Assembly: GCA_013152275.1 (NCBI GenBank)
Contig: JAADGS010000099.1
Location: 1 to 52,946, forward strand
DNA length: 52,946 nt
DNA from: Actinomycetota bacterium
GTDB lineage: Bacteria; Actinomycetota; Acidimicrobiia; Spongiisociales; UBA4744
Direction: 5' to 3'
Shown: positions 7,621-16,943 of the stretch, one piece after another
Numbering within the stretch: position 1 is the stretch's first letter
Layout: every line of letters begins with the position of its first letter
Program-made: the position numbers and the translations under genes
Notes under the pieces: model-generated
The model's database searches: none
The model's input: only the letters and a program-made list of their open reading frames with translations
What the model was told of the DNA's origin: nothing

Positions 7621-9651
7621 GTGGAAGTCGTTGCCGAGCTACAGGACAACCACAAGACCTTGGGCTTAACCGACGAGCAGGTCGTCAACATGTATCGGGG
7701 GATCCTGCTCACACGAAGACTCGATGAGCGAATCTGGGCGCTGAACCGCCAAGGGCGGGCTGCATTCGTCGTTTCTGCCTCCGGGCAGGAAGGATCACAG
7801 GTTCCTCCAGTGATGGCGATGAACCCCGACATCGACTGGGCCCTCCCGTACTATCGGGACCTCGGCACCGTGCTCACCTGGGGCTTGACGCCCGAACAGG
7901 TGCTTCTTGGTGTCATGGCCAAGGCCGACGATCCCTCGAGCGGGGGACGCCAAATGCCATCTCATTGGTCGCTGCGGGAACGTCGTATCTTCTCCCACTC
8001 CTCACCCATCGCAACGCAGTACCCGCATGCGGCAGGCATCGCCAAGGTGGTCCAGCGAGACGGTACCGGAGCGATCGTGTTCGTATCGGGTGGCGAAGGC
8101 TCCACGTCCGAAGGCGACTGGCACGAAATGATGAACTTTGCCGGGATCCATGGTTTGCCGCTGATCGTCCTCATCGAGAACAACCAGTACGCCATCTCCG
8201 TGCCCGAACGAGAGGAAGTCGGTGGACACATCGCCGCCAGAGCGGCCGGATACGGGGTATACGGAGTGGTTGTCGACGGCAATGATCCGCTCGCGATGTA
8301 CAAAGTCACCAGGGACGCTGCCGATCGCGCTCGGCGAGGTGACGGGCCGACCTTGATCGAAGCGCGAACATATCGTTACTACGCGCACACGTCGGACGAT
8401 GACGACACCCTCTACCGCAGCCGTGAGGAGGTCGAGATGTGGAAACGGCGCGACCCTCTCGGCCAACTCCGCCAGTACCTCATCGAGGCACGCCTGCTGA
8501 GCGACGAGGACGACGAACGCATGGAGGCCGAGATCGCCCAAGAGATCAAGCAGGCCGTCGCCGCAGTCGAGGCCGCTCCGGATCCCGACGATCCGTTCTC
8601 GATCGTGTACCTCAACCCGATCACTCCGGCACAGCCTGCCGTGGAACCCGAACCGCCAGTCGAAGGCGAGGAAACCAATCTCATCACAGCCATCAACCGC
8701 ACGCTGCATGAGATCATGGCGCGCTATCCGGACACGGTGGTCTTCGGTGAAGATGTCGCCGACCCCAAAGGGGGCGTGTTCAAAGCCACACAGGGACTCG
8801 AGGTCGCCTTCGGAAACGACCGCAGTTTCAACATGCCACTCGCCGAGTCCCTGATCGTCGGTGTCGGCGTCGGCATGGCGGCGGCCGGCAAGAAACCACT
8901 CGTCGAGATCGAGTTCGCGGACTTCATCCACCCCGCCTTCGACCAGATCGTCTCGGAGGTCGCCCGCATCCATTACCGCACGAAGGGCAGGTGGCAGTGC
9001 CCACTGGTGATCCGCGCACCGTACGGCGGCGGCATCCGTGGCGCCCTCTACCACTCGCAATCGGTCGAGGCGTTCTACACGCACATACCCGGGCTGAAAG
9101 TCGTCATCCCGTCGACACCGGCCGACGCCAAAGGTCTGCTCTGGTCCGCGGTAGAGGATCCGGATCCGGTGATGTTCCTCGAACCGAAGAAGCTGTATCG
9201 ACTGGCGACGGGTCCGTTCCCTGCCGGGGAGTATCGTGTCCCACTCGGCAAGGCCGCCATCCGCAGGGCGGGCACCGATCTCACGATTCTCGCCTACGGG
9301 ACCATGGCACGGTTCGCTCTCGAAGCCGCTGCTCAGCTTGCGGAGTTTGGCCTCTCCGCCGAAATCATCGACTTGAGGACGCTGAAGCCCCTCGATTGGC
9401 CGACCATCGAGGCCTCTGTCGAAAAGACGACTCGGGTACTCATCGTGTATGAGGACAATGAATTCGGTGGATACGGAGCAGAACTCGCGGCACAGATCGC
9501 GGACAAGGCGTTCGAGCACCTGGATGCGCCGGTCCGTCGCTACGCCAGCCCCGATGTGCCGGCGTTCCCGTTCAACGCCAAGCTCGAGGCAATGGTCATG
9601 CCCAACACGGCCGGCATCGTCGAGCACGCCTTGGAACTGTCCAAGTACTGA
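7621..9651 (+). CDS. Fused E1 alpha/beta subunits of branched-chain 2-oxo acid dehydrogenase type
   Basis: A 676-residue thiamine-diphosphate enzyme that decarboxylates 2-oxo acids and passes the acyl group to a lipoyl E2. The N-terminal half is E1-alpha, with the ThDP motif from GGEGSTSEGDWHEM to IENNQYAISV. The C-terminal half, from about residue 350, is E1-beta (VFGEDVADPKGGVFKATQGL, then FADFIHPAFDQI). An acidic proline-rich linker joins them. The start is GTG 7621, with GGGAG seven bases upstream; longer in-frame starts run into the leader. E2 and E3 genes are not nearby. Branched-chain specificity is favoured over pyruvate by its overall resemblance to BCKDH E1, but acetoin or pyruvate is not excluded. 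Confidence 0.88.
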   Translation: MEVVAELQDNHKTLGLTDEQVVNMYRGILLTRRLDERIWALNRQGRAAFVVSASGQEGSQVPPVMAMNPDIDWALPYYRDLGTVLTWGLTPEQVLLGVMAKADDPSSGGRQMPSHWSLRERRIFSHSSPIATQYPHAAGIAKVVQRDGTGAIVFVSGGEGSTSEGDWHEMMNFAGIHGLPLIVLIENNQYAISVPEREEVGGHIAARAAGYGVYGVVVDGNDPLAMYKVTRDAADRARRGDGPTLIEARTYRYYAHTSDDDDTLYRSREEVEMWKRRDPLGQLRQYLIEARLLSDEDDERMEAEIAQEIKQAVAAVEAAPDPDDPFSIVYLNPITPAQPAVEPEPPVEGEETNLITAINRTLHEIMARYPDTVVFGEDVADPKGGVFKATQGLEVAFGNDRSFNMPLAESLIVGVGVGMAAAGKKPLVEIEFADFIHPAFDQIVSEVARIHYRTKGRWQCPLVIRAPYGGGIRGALYHSQSVEAFYTHIPGLKVVIPSTPADAKGLLWSAVEDPDPVMFLEPKKLYRLATGPFPAGEYRVPLGKAAIRRAGTDLTILAYGTMARFALEAAAQLAEFGLSAEIIDLRTLKPLDWPTIEASVEKTTRVLIVYEDNEFGGYGAELAAQIADKAFEHLDAPVRRYASPDVPAFPFNAKLEAMVMPNTAGIVEHALELSKY

Positions 9652-9703
9652 CCCGGCCGATCGCCGGTGACCAGGGGACCGTCAGCGGGTACCCTTCTAC
9701 CCT

Positions 9704-11470
9704 ATGTCTCTCCTCGCGCGTCTCTCAGAAACCGTCGGTGATGCTTTCGAAGTCGCCGGAGTGGACCGCTCCTACGGATCCGTGGCCATCTCCAAACGCC
9801 CCGACCTGGGCCAGTTCCAGTGCACCGGCGCCCTGGCGGCCGCCAAGAGCGTAGGTAGGAACCCGCGCGAGATCGCCCAGACCGTCATCGATGCCCTCAG
9901 AGCCACGGAGATGTTCGCCGCAGTGTCGATCGCCGGGCCCGGATTCATCAACCTGACGCTGACCGATGCCGCAATTGCTGCGATGACCCAGGCGGTCGTG
10001 GACGATGAGCGATGCGGATGCGACCTGGTGGAGCATCCCGTCCGTTACATCGTCGACTTTGGTGGTCCCACCGTTGCAAAGGCGATGCACGTCGGTCATC
10101 TCCGGTCCACGATCATCGGCGACTCTCTCCAACGCCTCCTTCGATTCCTCGGTCACGATGTCACCAGCGATATCCACTTGGGTGACTGGGGAACACAGAT
10201 GGGAATGCTGATCATCGAGGTGGAACGCCGATACCCGGACCTTCCCTACTTCGACGCATCCTTCAGTGGCCCCTACCCGGCCGAGTCGCCCGTCACCCTC
10301 GACGACCTCCACGAGATGTATCCAGCAGTAGCGGCGCGCGTCGCAGGAGACGAAGCCGAAGCGGAGCGTGCTCGCCGGGCAACCACCGAACTGCAGAATG
10401 GACGACCCGGTTACCGGGCACTTTGGCAACATTTCGCGAATGTCTCCATCAGCGCACAACGTGCCGACTTCGAGGCCCTGGGAGTGAAGTTCGACCTGTG
10501 GTACGGCGAGAGCACGGTCCACGACCGAATCGCACCGCTCCTCGAACGCATCAAGTCTTCCGGTCGCGCCGTGATGAGTGACGGTGCTCTCGTGGTGCCG
10601 GTCGCGCAGGAGGACGACCAGATGGACATTCCTCCTATGCTCCTGACGAAATCCGACGGTTCCTACCTGTACACGACAACCGACCTCGCCACCCTCGACC
10701 AGCGGATCACCGAGCTGAAGGCAGAAGACATCCTCTATGTCGTCGACGCAAGGCAGGCCCTGCATTTCATCCAGGTGTTCAGGGCGGCCAGGCTCACCGG
10801 AGTCGTTCCCGACGACGTCGTCCTCGAACACATTGCCTTCGGCACGATGAACGGCACCGACGGCAAGCCGTTCAAGACACGCGAAGGTGGCGTCCTCAAA
10901 CTCAAGGATCTCATCGCGATGGTGACTGACGCCGCCCTCACACGCCTCGCCGAAGCTCGCATCGCAGAGAGCTATCCGGACGAGGAACGAGCAGAGATAG
11001 CGAAGGCCGTCGGCCTCGCTGCGCTGAAGTTCGGCGACCTGAGCAACCACCGCACGTCCAATTACGTCTTCGATCTGGACCGGTTCAGCTCGTTCGAGGG
11101 GAAGACCGGACCATATCTGCTCTACGGCGCGGTGCGAATCCGGTCGATCCTGCGCAAGGCCGCCGAACACGGGTTTGTTCCCGGACCGATCACGGACCCG
11201 TCCACCGATGTCGAGCGTGATCTGATGCTCTTCCTGGCTCGCCTGCCCGACTCGATCGCGAGGGCAGCAGAGTTGCGGGCTCCGAACCATATCGCCGAGT
11301 TCGCCTACGATCTCACGACCCGTTTCAACCGCTTCTACGAGCAGTGCCACATCCTCAGTGAGCAGGACCCCGAACGCCGCGGTTCCTGGCTGAGTCTGGT
11401 CGCCGTGACCCTTCGGGAACTCATCCTCACACTCGATCTTCTCGGCATCTCTGTGCCGGAGCGGATGTAG
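9704..11470 (+). CDS. argS: Arginyl-tRNA synthetase
   Basis: A 588-residue class I synthetase that charges tRNA-Arg. It has the N-terminal tRNA D-loop-binding (Add-1) domain (residues 1-85), the HIGH-type motif in FGGPTVAKAMHVGHLRSTII (about 119-138), GDWGTQMG, catalytic core segments SYLYTTTDLATLDQR and GTMNGTDGKPFKTREGG, and the C-terminal DALR anticodon-binding domain (ISNHRTSNY-like start, then YLLYGAVRIRSIL). The KMSKS loop is degenerate (GKPFKTR), as is normal for ArgRS. It is complete and lies 52 bases downstream of the E1 gene in the same direction. Confidence 0.96.
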   Translation: MSLLARLSETVGDAFEVAGVDRSYGSVAISKRPDLGQFQCTGALAAAKSVGRNPREIAQTVIDALRATEMFAAVSIAGPGFINLTLTDAAIAAMTQAVVDDERCGCDLVEHPVRYIVDFGGPTVAKAMHVGHLRSTIIGDSLQRLLRFLGHDVTSDIHLGDWGTQMGMLIIEVERRYPDLPYFDASFSGPYPAESPVTLDDLHEMYPAVAARVAGDEAEAERARRATTELQNGRPGYRALWQHFANVSISAQRADFEALGVKFDLWYGESTVHDRIAPLLERIKSSGRAVMSDGALVVPVAQEDDQMDIPPMLLTKSDGSYLYTTTDLATLDQRITELKAEDILYVVDARQALHFIQVFRAARLTGVVPDDVVLEHIAFGTMNGTDGKPFKTREGGVLKLKDLIAMVTDAALTRLAEARIAESYPDEERAEIAKAVGLAALKFGDLSNHRTSNYVFDLDRFSSFEGKTGPYLLYGAVRIRSILRKAAEHGFVPGPITDPSTDVERDLMLFLARLPDSIARAAELRAPNHIAEFAYDLTTRFNRFYEQCHILSEQDPERRGSWLSLVAVTLRELILTLDLLGISVPERM

Positions 11471-11487
11471 GTCGGTACGCTCGGGCT

Positions 11488-12372
11488 GTGGAGATCAGGA
11501 TTCGACCCGCCGTCGCCTCCGACAAAGAGGCCATTGCAGCGTTCACACAGACCACATTCGCCTGGGGCGACTACATCACCGACGAGTTCGATCGGTGGCT
11601 GAACGACCCACGAGGCCAGACGGCCGTCGCCGTCGGCCCGGACGACACACCGGTCGCCATGGCACGGTGGAGCCTGCTTTCTCCTACCGAGGTGTGGAGC
11701 CAGGGAGCAAGAGTCCACCCCGATCATCGCAGAAAGGGGATCTCGTCTCAGCTCATCGAGGCCGGTGAGCAGTGGGCGAGAGAACAGGGCGCCCAGGTTC
11801 TGCGACTTGCCATCGAGGATTGGAACACCGCCGCCCAGGCCCAGGTGACACGATCGGGATTCCGGAACGTTTCCAGGTGGACGATGTGGAAACGCCCCAT
11901 CGGTAATGCCGCACCGAGAGTCGCCGGCAACGGAGGCAGTCACGTTCCATCCGACGAGCACCTCACCCTTGCAGGCGAGTCGGAGGCCGGACCCGCCTAC
12001 CTCGCATGGTCTGCCGGATCGATGGCAGTCGTGAGCCACGGTTTCATCACCGAACGCTGGACCTGGCGCCGCTTGCACGCGTACGACCTGGCCGCCGCGG
12101 CCCGGCGGCGGGCGCTGTGGGTCTGCCCGGCAGGCTGGCTCGTCGGTGAGGCCGACGACGACGGACCGGACACGTTCTGGGTTTCGTGGGTGATGGCCGC
12201 TCCCGATGATGTGTATCGACTTCTCCGCGCGGCAATCGACAGGGCGTCATCGGAGGCCGCCGAGCGAATCGTGTTCCTCCTGCCGAAGGCCACGTGGACG
12301 GATCAGGCGGCGAGAAGGGCGGGGCTCGATGTCGGCCACCACCTCCTCGTCTACGAACGTCCCATCACCTGA
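11488..12372 (+). CDS. GNAT-family N-acetyltransferase
   Basis: A 294-residue protein starting at GTG 11488, 17 bases after argS. The N-terminal 150 residues are a GNAT fold: the acetyl-CoA pyrophosphate loop is VHPDHRRKGISSQLIE (about 76-91), followed by AREQGAQVLRLAIEDWN and the beta-bulge end FRNVSRWTMWKR. The remaining 140 residues resemble a second, degenerate GNAT-like half without a clear acetyl-CoA loop. The substrate is unknown. Close spacing to argS suggests co-transcription. Confidence 0.82.
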   Translation: MEIRIRPAVASDKEAIAAFTQTTFAWGDYITDEFDRWLNDPRGQTAVAVGPDDTPVAMARWSLLSPTEVWSQGARVHPDHRRKGISSQLIEAGEQWAREQGAQVLRLAIEDWNTAAQAQVTRSGFRNVSRWTMWKRPIGNAAPRVAGNGGSHVPSDEHLTLAGESEAGPAYLAWSAGSMAVVSHGFITERWTWRRLHAYDLAAAARRRALWVCPAGWLVGEADDDGPDTFWVSWVMAAPDDVYRLLRAAIDRASSEAAERIVFLLPKATWTDQAARRAGLDVGHHLLVYERPIT

Positions 12373-12410
12373 TTCGGTGCCAAGCCCTCACGAAGCGTGA
12401 CCCTCCCTCT

Positions 12411-12459
12411 GAACCCAGGGCTCGTAGGGGTCGTGGCGACCCCTACGGGCCCTGGGTTC
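12411..12459. terminator. Long perfect hairpin between convergent genes
   Basis: Arms of 23 bases (12411-12433 and 12437-12459) with a single G-T wobble and a 3-base loop TGG. It fills the gap between the ends of the convergent acetyltransferase and methyltransferase genes and has no T-tract, as in the I-shaped bidirectional terminators common in Actinobacteria. A mobile palindromic repeat is the alternative. Confidence 0.65.
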
Positions 12460-12464
12460 GCAGG

Positions 12465-13019
12465 TCAAGTGCTACGCGTGGCCACCAGGCGTGCCTCGTG
12501 GCGGTCGTCGAACCAGGCTTCCTCGAAGCGGACCACGGTCAGGCCCTTCACCAGGCCCGGCAACTCGCCTTCGTCGAGGACATGCTCGCGAGGGGGCCGC
12601 GCATGCCGCTCCAGATTTCGGACCGTCGCTATCGCGCACACGAGCACACCTCCGGGAGCGAGTGCCTCGACCATCTTCGGGAAGAGGTCTCTCTGCAGGT
12701 AGTGGAAGCAGAGGATCAGGTCCCATGGGCCGACAGGAAGAGCATCGTTCTCCAGATCGGCGTTGACCAGATCAATGGTGAGCCCGCGATCTCGAGCAGC
12801 TTCCGCGGCAATCGCCAATGCCGCGTCGGAAACATCCACAACCGTCACACTCAGCCCGCGATCGGCCAACCACAGGGCGTTGCGACCATTCCCCCCTGCG
12901 ACATCGAGCGCACGACCCGATCGAGGAAGAAGGTCCACAATCGACTCCAAGAATGGAGAGGGTTCCATCGGCCAGCCTTCACCATATCGCCGGTTCCAGT
13001 GCTCGCGGGCGTCGTTCAT
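12465..13019 (-). CDS. Class I SAM-dependent methyltransferase
   Basis: A 184-residue protein starting at ATG 13019. SAM-binding motif I is ALDVAGGNGRNALWLADRG (about residues 37-55), the acidic end of strand 2 is VTVVDVSDAAL, and motif post-I/IV is WDLILCFHYLQRDLF followed by MVEALAPGGVLV. The order and short length resemble TehB-like and ubiquinone-type small methyltransferases. The substrate cannot be assigned. It is convergent with the acetyltransferase and divergent from the crotonase gene. Confidence 0.85.
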   Translation of the reverse strand: MNDAREHWNRRYGEGWPMEPSPFLESIVDLLPRSGRALDVAGGNGRNALWLADRGLSVTVVDVSDAALAIAAEAARDRGLTIDLVNADLENDALPVGPWDLILCFHYLQRDLFPKMVEALAPGGVLVCAIATVRNLERHARPPREHVLDEGELPGLVKGLTVVRFEEAWFDDRHEARLVATRST

Positions 13020-13073
13020 AACAAGCGATGTTAGGAGGCCTGTGCTTTCATCACTTCGGCGAAGGAGGAAACC

Positions 13074-13817
13074 ATGCCGGTCAACTACGAAGGGATAGGA
13101 CCGATCGCGGTCATCACGATCGACCGTCCGCATCGACGCAACGCCATCAATCGCGAAACTGCCGACGCTCTCCTCGACGCGTGGCGGCGCTTCGACGCCG
13201 ACGACACCGCCACGGTCGGGATCCTCACGGGCGCCGGTGGCCACTTCTCCGCCGGAGCCGACCTCAAGGACTTCGACCTCTCCGACCGCCCCGAGGGATT
13301 CCTCGGATTCACCAGACTCGAAGTCACGAAACCGACGGTCGCCGCCGTCGGAGGATTCTGTGTGGCCGGAGGATTGGAGATGGCCTTGTGGTGTGATCTT
13401 CGAGTGGCCGACGAAGACGCCGTGTTCGGTTGCTTCGAGCGCCGGTGGGGCGTGCCGCTCGTCGATGGTGGCACGCAGCGCCTCCCGCGGCTCATCGGTA
13501 CTGGGCGCGCCCTCGACATGATCCTCACGGGGCGACCGGTTGACGCAGACGAAGCGCATCGGATAGGCCTGGTCGATCGCGTCGTGCCGGCAGGGACCCA
13601 TCTCGATGCAGCAATCCGGCTCGCCAACGAGATCGCCTCCTTCCCCCAGGCGACGGTTCGCTCGGATCGCTCCGCGCTCCTCGGAGGGTTCGGAATGCCT
13701 CTTGCAGATGGCCTCGATCTCGAGCGCCGACTCGGCATCGACGTGCTGGGCACCGCCGCCGAAGGAGCTGCCCGCTTCCGCTCCGAACGCGCCTCCGGAA
13801 GGCGAAGGGAGCGTTGA
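13074..13817 (+). CDS. Enoyl-CoA hydratase/crotonase family protein
   Basis: A 247-residue crotonase-fold enzyme with AAGGAGG seven bases before ATG 13074. The oxyanion-hole segments are GGHFSAGADLKDF and GGFCVAGGLEMALWCDLR. The catalytic glutamates of true hydratases have counterparts in GGLEM and FERRWGVPLVDGGTQRLPR, so hydratase activity is plausible. It would hydrate 2-enoyl-CoA in beta-oxidation or branched-chain amino acid breakdown, which would suit the E1 dehydrogenase 3.4 kb upstream, although the substrate is not visible from sequence. Confidence 0.85.
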   Translation: MPVNYEGIGPIAVITIDRPHRRNAINRETADALLDAWRRFDADDTATVGILTGAGGHFSAGADLKDFDLSDRPEGFLGFTRLEVTKPTVAAVGGFCVAGGLEMALWCDLRVADEDAVFGCFERRWGVPLVDGGTQRLPRLIGTGRALDMILTGRPVDADEAHRIGLVDRVVPAGTHLDAAIRLANEIASFPQATVRSDRSALLGGFGMPLADGLDLERRLGIDVLGTAAEGAARFRSERASGRRRER

Positions 13818-13964
13818 GGAGCACGGTGATGCCGGGAGGGGGACCGACCGTTGCAGCCGGAAAGGCTGAACGTACCGGAGTGATCTTGCCGCCGATCGGA
13901 CCGCGCGCTTCATATCGGGCATCGACCGCCCGGACGTCACCGGACGAGGCACTAGTCTGCGCGA

Positions 13965-15113
13965 ATGCAGACCGCACGACGTCTTCAGGCCTTCGGCCAG
14001 ACCATCTTCACCGAGGTGAGCCAGTTGGCGCTCGAACACGAGGCCGTGAATCTGGGTCAGGGTTTCCCCAACTTCGACGGTCCGGACTTCGTCAAGGAGG
14101 CCGCTGTCGCGGCGATTCGCGACGGCCGGAACCAGTACGCTCCACTGTCCGGAGTGTCCCGGCTCCGCAACGCCATCGCCGACCGTTTCTCACGCAGAAC
14201 CGGGATCCACACGGACCCCGACCGACACGTCACGGTGACTTCCGGCTGTACCGAGGCGCTCACGTCCGCGTTCCTGGGTCTGGTGGACCCCGGCGACGAA
14301 GTCGTGCTGATCGAACCGTTCTATGACTCCTATCCGGCAGACCTGGCACTCGCAGGCGCCACTCCTCGGTTCGTAACCCTGCGGCCACCGGATTTCGCTC
14401 TGGAGGAGGCAGACTTGCGTGCTGCCTTCGGCCCCAAGACGCGCGCCATCCTGCTCAACACGCCGCACAATCCGACCGGAAGGGTGTTCTCGCGGCCGGA
14501 ACTCGAAACCGTCGCTTCGCTCTGTAAGGAGTTCGATGCGATCGCCATCACCGACGAGGTCTACGAAGATCTCGTGTTCGACGGCGCCCACATCTCGCTC
14601 GCTCAGCTCGAGGGCATGTGGGAACGAACGATCACACTCTCGTCTCTCGGCAAGACGTTCTCCCTGACCGGATGGAAGGTCGGCTGGGCCGTCGGTCCGG
14701 ACGAGCTGACCGCCGGCTTGAGGGCTGCCCACCAGTTCGTGACGTTTGCGACCGGGACACCGCTGCAACACGCGGCAGCCACAGCCCTCAGGGCGCCGGA
14801 TGCCTTCTACACCGAACTCATCACCGACTACCGACGCCGCCGTGACCTTCTCACCGACGGCCTCGTCCGCCTCGGATTCGAGGTGTTCATACCAGAGGGC
14901 ACCTATTTCGTGCTGGCCGACCACACGCGCTTCGGGTTCTCGGACGACGTGGCGTTCGCCCGGCATCTGGTCACCAAGGTTGGCGTCGCGGTGATTCCAC
15001 CGAGTGCCTTCTACCACCGGAGCGAGGATGGTTCCTCACTCGTGCGTTTCGCCTTCTGCAAGGACGAAGCCACGATCGAGAAGGCGCTCCAGAGGATGGC
15101 TTCGCTCAAATGA
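13965..15113 (+). CDS. PLP-dependent aminotransferase class I/II (KAT/methionine type)
   Basis: A 382-residue fold-type I aminotransferase starting at ATG 13965. The N-terminus INLGQGFPNFDGP-like segment and AVNLGQG are typical of kynurenine/glutamine transaminase K and YbdL methionine aminotransferases. NTPHNPTGRVFS and ITDEVYEDLVFD contact PLP, and the Schiff-base lysine is in SSLGKTFSLTGWKVGW. The final arginine for the substrate carboxylate is in LVRFAFCK. It is likely cytosolic and transfers amino groups from a hydrophobic or sulfur amino acid. Its last 8 bases overlap the convergent membrane-protein gene. Confidence 0.88.
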   Translation: MQTARRLQAFGQTIFTEVSQLALEHEAVNLGQGFPNFDGPDFVKEAAVAAIRDGRNQYAPLSGVSRLRNAIADRFSRRTGIHTDPDRHVTVTSGCTEALTSAFLGLVDPGDEVVLIEPFYDSYPADLALAGATPRFVTLRPPDFALEEADLRAAFGPKTRAILLNTPHNPTGRVFSRPELETVASLCKEFDAIAITDEVYEDLVFDGAHISLAQLEGMWERTITLSSLGKTFSLTGWKVGWAVGPDELTAGLRAAHQFVTFATGTPLQHAAATALRAPDAFYTELITDYRRRRDLLTDGLVRLGFEVFIPEGTYFVLADHTRFGFSDDVAFARHLVTKVGVAVIPPSAFYHRSEDGSSLVRFAFCKDEATIEKALQRMASLK

Positions 15114-15702
15114 GCATGCCGTAGACGACGGCCACACCGACCGCCCACACGACGTAGAGCATCGGCAGTTCAACCTGGTCGAGCCACGGGCGATCGGCGA
15201 ACACGCGCCGGACACCCCACAACGCCACGAGGCCGACGACCAGCGTCCACGTGAACCCTGCAATGCCGGTCGCGACGACGACCTCGAGGGACTGGTCGAA
15301 CACGTGAGGGAGGTCTCCGATGTAGCCGAGTCCGATCCGCCCGATCACAAGCAGGATGATCCCCGTCACGAGTAAAGAAATGCCTCTGGCAACGGCCAGT
15401 TCGAGCTCGCGAGTCGAGTGCTCGCGGAGTTGACGAACGGGGCCTTCCACGGCGACGCCGATAGCGAAAGCGCCAAACACCGCGATGACGAGGCTGGAAC
15501 CGAGCATGGCACCGGTGCTCGTCGTGAGACCGAGTTCGACGACGCCGAACCCGTCGAGGAGAACAACCGCCGCCACCGCAACGAGCGCACTCCCCACCAC
15601 CATCAGGCCGACGTCGAACGTCGTGCCGAGCACACGCCAGAACAGGCGTAACCTCCGCCTCAGCGGACTCACATAGATCGTGGTCGTGTCGTACTCTTGC
15701 AC
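15106..15702 (-). CDS. Predicted membrane protein, four to five transmembrane segments
   Basis: A 198-residue protein with strongly hydrophobic stretches at about residues 30-53, 66-86, 105-127, 142-165 and 178-197, separated by short charged loops. The N-terminal 25 residues are basic (PLRRRLRLFWR) and cytoplasmic by the positive-inside rule. I recognise no family motif. The stop codon overlaps the end of the convergent aminotransferase gene by 8 bases. Nothing in the neighbourhood indicates a role. Confidence 0.72.
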   Translation of the reverse strand: MQEYDTTTIYVSPLRRRLRLFWRVLGTTFDVGLMVVGSALVAVAAVVLLDGFGVVELGLTTSTGAMLGSSLVIAVFGAFAIGVAVEGPVRQLREHSTRELELAVARGISLLVTGIILLVIGRIGLGYIGDLPHVFDQSLEVVVATGIAGFTWTLVVGLVALWGVRRVFADRPWLDQVELPMLYVVWAVGVAVVYGMLI

Positions 15703-15719
15703 GCAACCCTCCGGAGCGC

Positions 15720-16943
15720 TCAGCCTACCGTCCCCACCGCGTCATCGACTACCGCTTCCCAATACAGCTCGACGGGATGAACGACCCTGTACCACCCTTC
15801 GAGGTGGGAACGAAGCTGCATTTCACAGCCGACGTTGGCCGATGCGACGATCGTCGAGCCTGCCTGGTGGACCTGGGAGACCTTCCTGTCTGCGAGCGCC
15901 TCGGATGCCTCCGGATGGAGCAGCCCCCATGCGCCGGCCGCACCACAGCACAGCCCCTCCTGGTCGATCTCCACGATCCGATAGCCGGCGGCCTGCAGGA
16001 TGATGCGCGGTTGGTCGACAATGCGCTGGGCATGCCGGAGATGGCATGGATCCTGAACGGCAACGGGTCCCCGGTCGACGTTCGAAGTGGGAAGCCACCC
16101 TGCCTCGATGGCCTCTGCAACGACCTCGGTCACGTCCCTGGCTCGCGAAGCCAGGTCCGCCCCGTCCTCTCCGGCCCAATGTCCGTACTCCTTCAGGTGG
16201 GAACTGCACCCGGCTGCGTCGGCAATGACGACGTCGGCTCCGGAGAAAGCGGCTACGTTGCGCCGGGCGAGCCGCCGGGCTTCGAGCGCGGCACCTTCGT
16301 GGGCGGCCAGGGCACCACAGCAGGTCTGGTTTGGAGACGTGACGACTCTGTATCCGGCTCGCTGAAGTGTCTCGATGGTCGCAACATGGATCTGAGGGAA
16401 TCCCGACTCCATCACACATCCGAGCAGCAGGGCGGCGGTTCCTCGTTCGGGTCCGATCGCAGCGAACTCCCGCCCGCGCAACTCGATGCGGGCGGATGGC
16501 CGGAGGCCCGCAAGAAGCTTCGGCATCCATCGGCTCAGGCCCGCACGACGGACCAAAGCTGCCGCACCGATGCCCAACCTGACCAGCCCGGGCTTCGCGA
16601 CCCATCGTCCCAAGACCCTGTTGCGTACCTGGCGGGCAAGCGACGGTTGCTGCACGTTGATCTCTGCCCGGACTCCTTCGATCATCTTCCCGAACGGAAC
16701 GAGTGCGGGACATACCACCTGGCATGCACGGCACTGGAGACAGAATCCGATGACGTCGTCGAAGGTGCCGTCTATCGCAACGATTCCATCGGCTGCCGCC
16801 ACCATGGCCGCCAGCCGTCCTCGAGGCGATGCCGTCTCGTCTGCGGTGAGACGATACGTGGGGCACACTGCGAGACAGAGACCACATCCCACACACTGGG
16901 CCAGATCCAACGCGGTCGGCGCCTCCGGGGTGATCCAGACCAT
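15720..16943 (-). CDS. glcF: Glycolate oxidase iron-sulfur subunit
   Basis: A 407-residue protein starting at ATG 16943 behind GGAGGG. It has two ferredoxin-type 4Fe-4S motifs (CVGCGLCLAVCP near residue 18, CLQCRACQVVCP near 67) and two CCG domains (TCCGALAAHEG and LCCGAAGAWG), the standard GlcF layout. It would carry electrons from the GlcD/GlcE flavoproteins to the quinone pool during oxidation of glycolate to glyoxylate. Its start shares one base with the stop of the glcE gene (TGATG), showing a tight operon. Lactate dehydrogenase LutA-like function is the main alternative. Confidence 0.88.
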   Translation of the reverse strand: MVWITPEAPTALDLAQCVGCGLCLAVCPTYRLTADETASPRGRLAAMVAAADGIVAIDGTFDDVIGFCLQCRACQVVCPALVPFGKMIEGVRAEINVQQPSLARQVRNRVLGRWVAKPGLVRLGIGAAALVRRAGLSRWMPKLLAGLRPSARIELRGREFAAIGPERGTAALLLGCVMESGFPQIHVATIETLQRAGYRVVTSPNQTCCGALAAHEGAALEARRLARRNVAAFSGADVVIADAAGCSSHLKEYGHWAGEDGADLASRARDVTEVVAEAIEAGWLPTSNVDRGPVAVQDPCHLRHAQRIVDQPRIILQAAGYRIVEIDQEGLCCGAAGAWGLLHPEASEALADRKVSQVHQAGSTIVASANVGCEMQLRSHLEGWYRVVHPVELYWEAVVDDAVGTVG

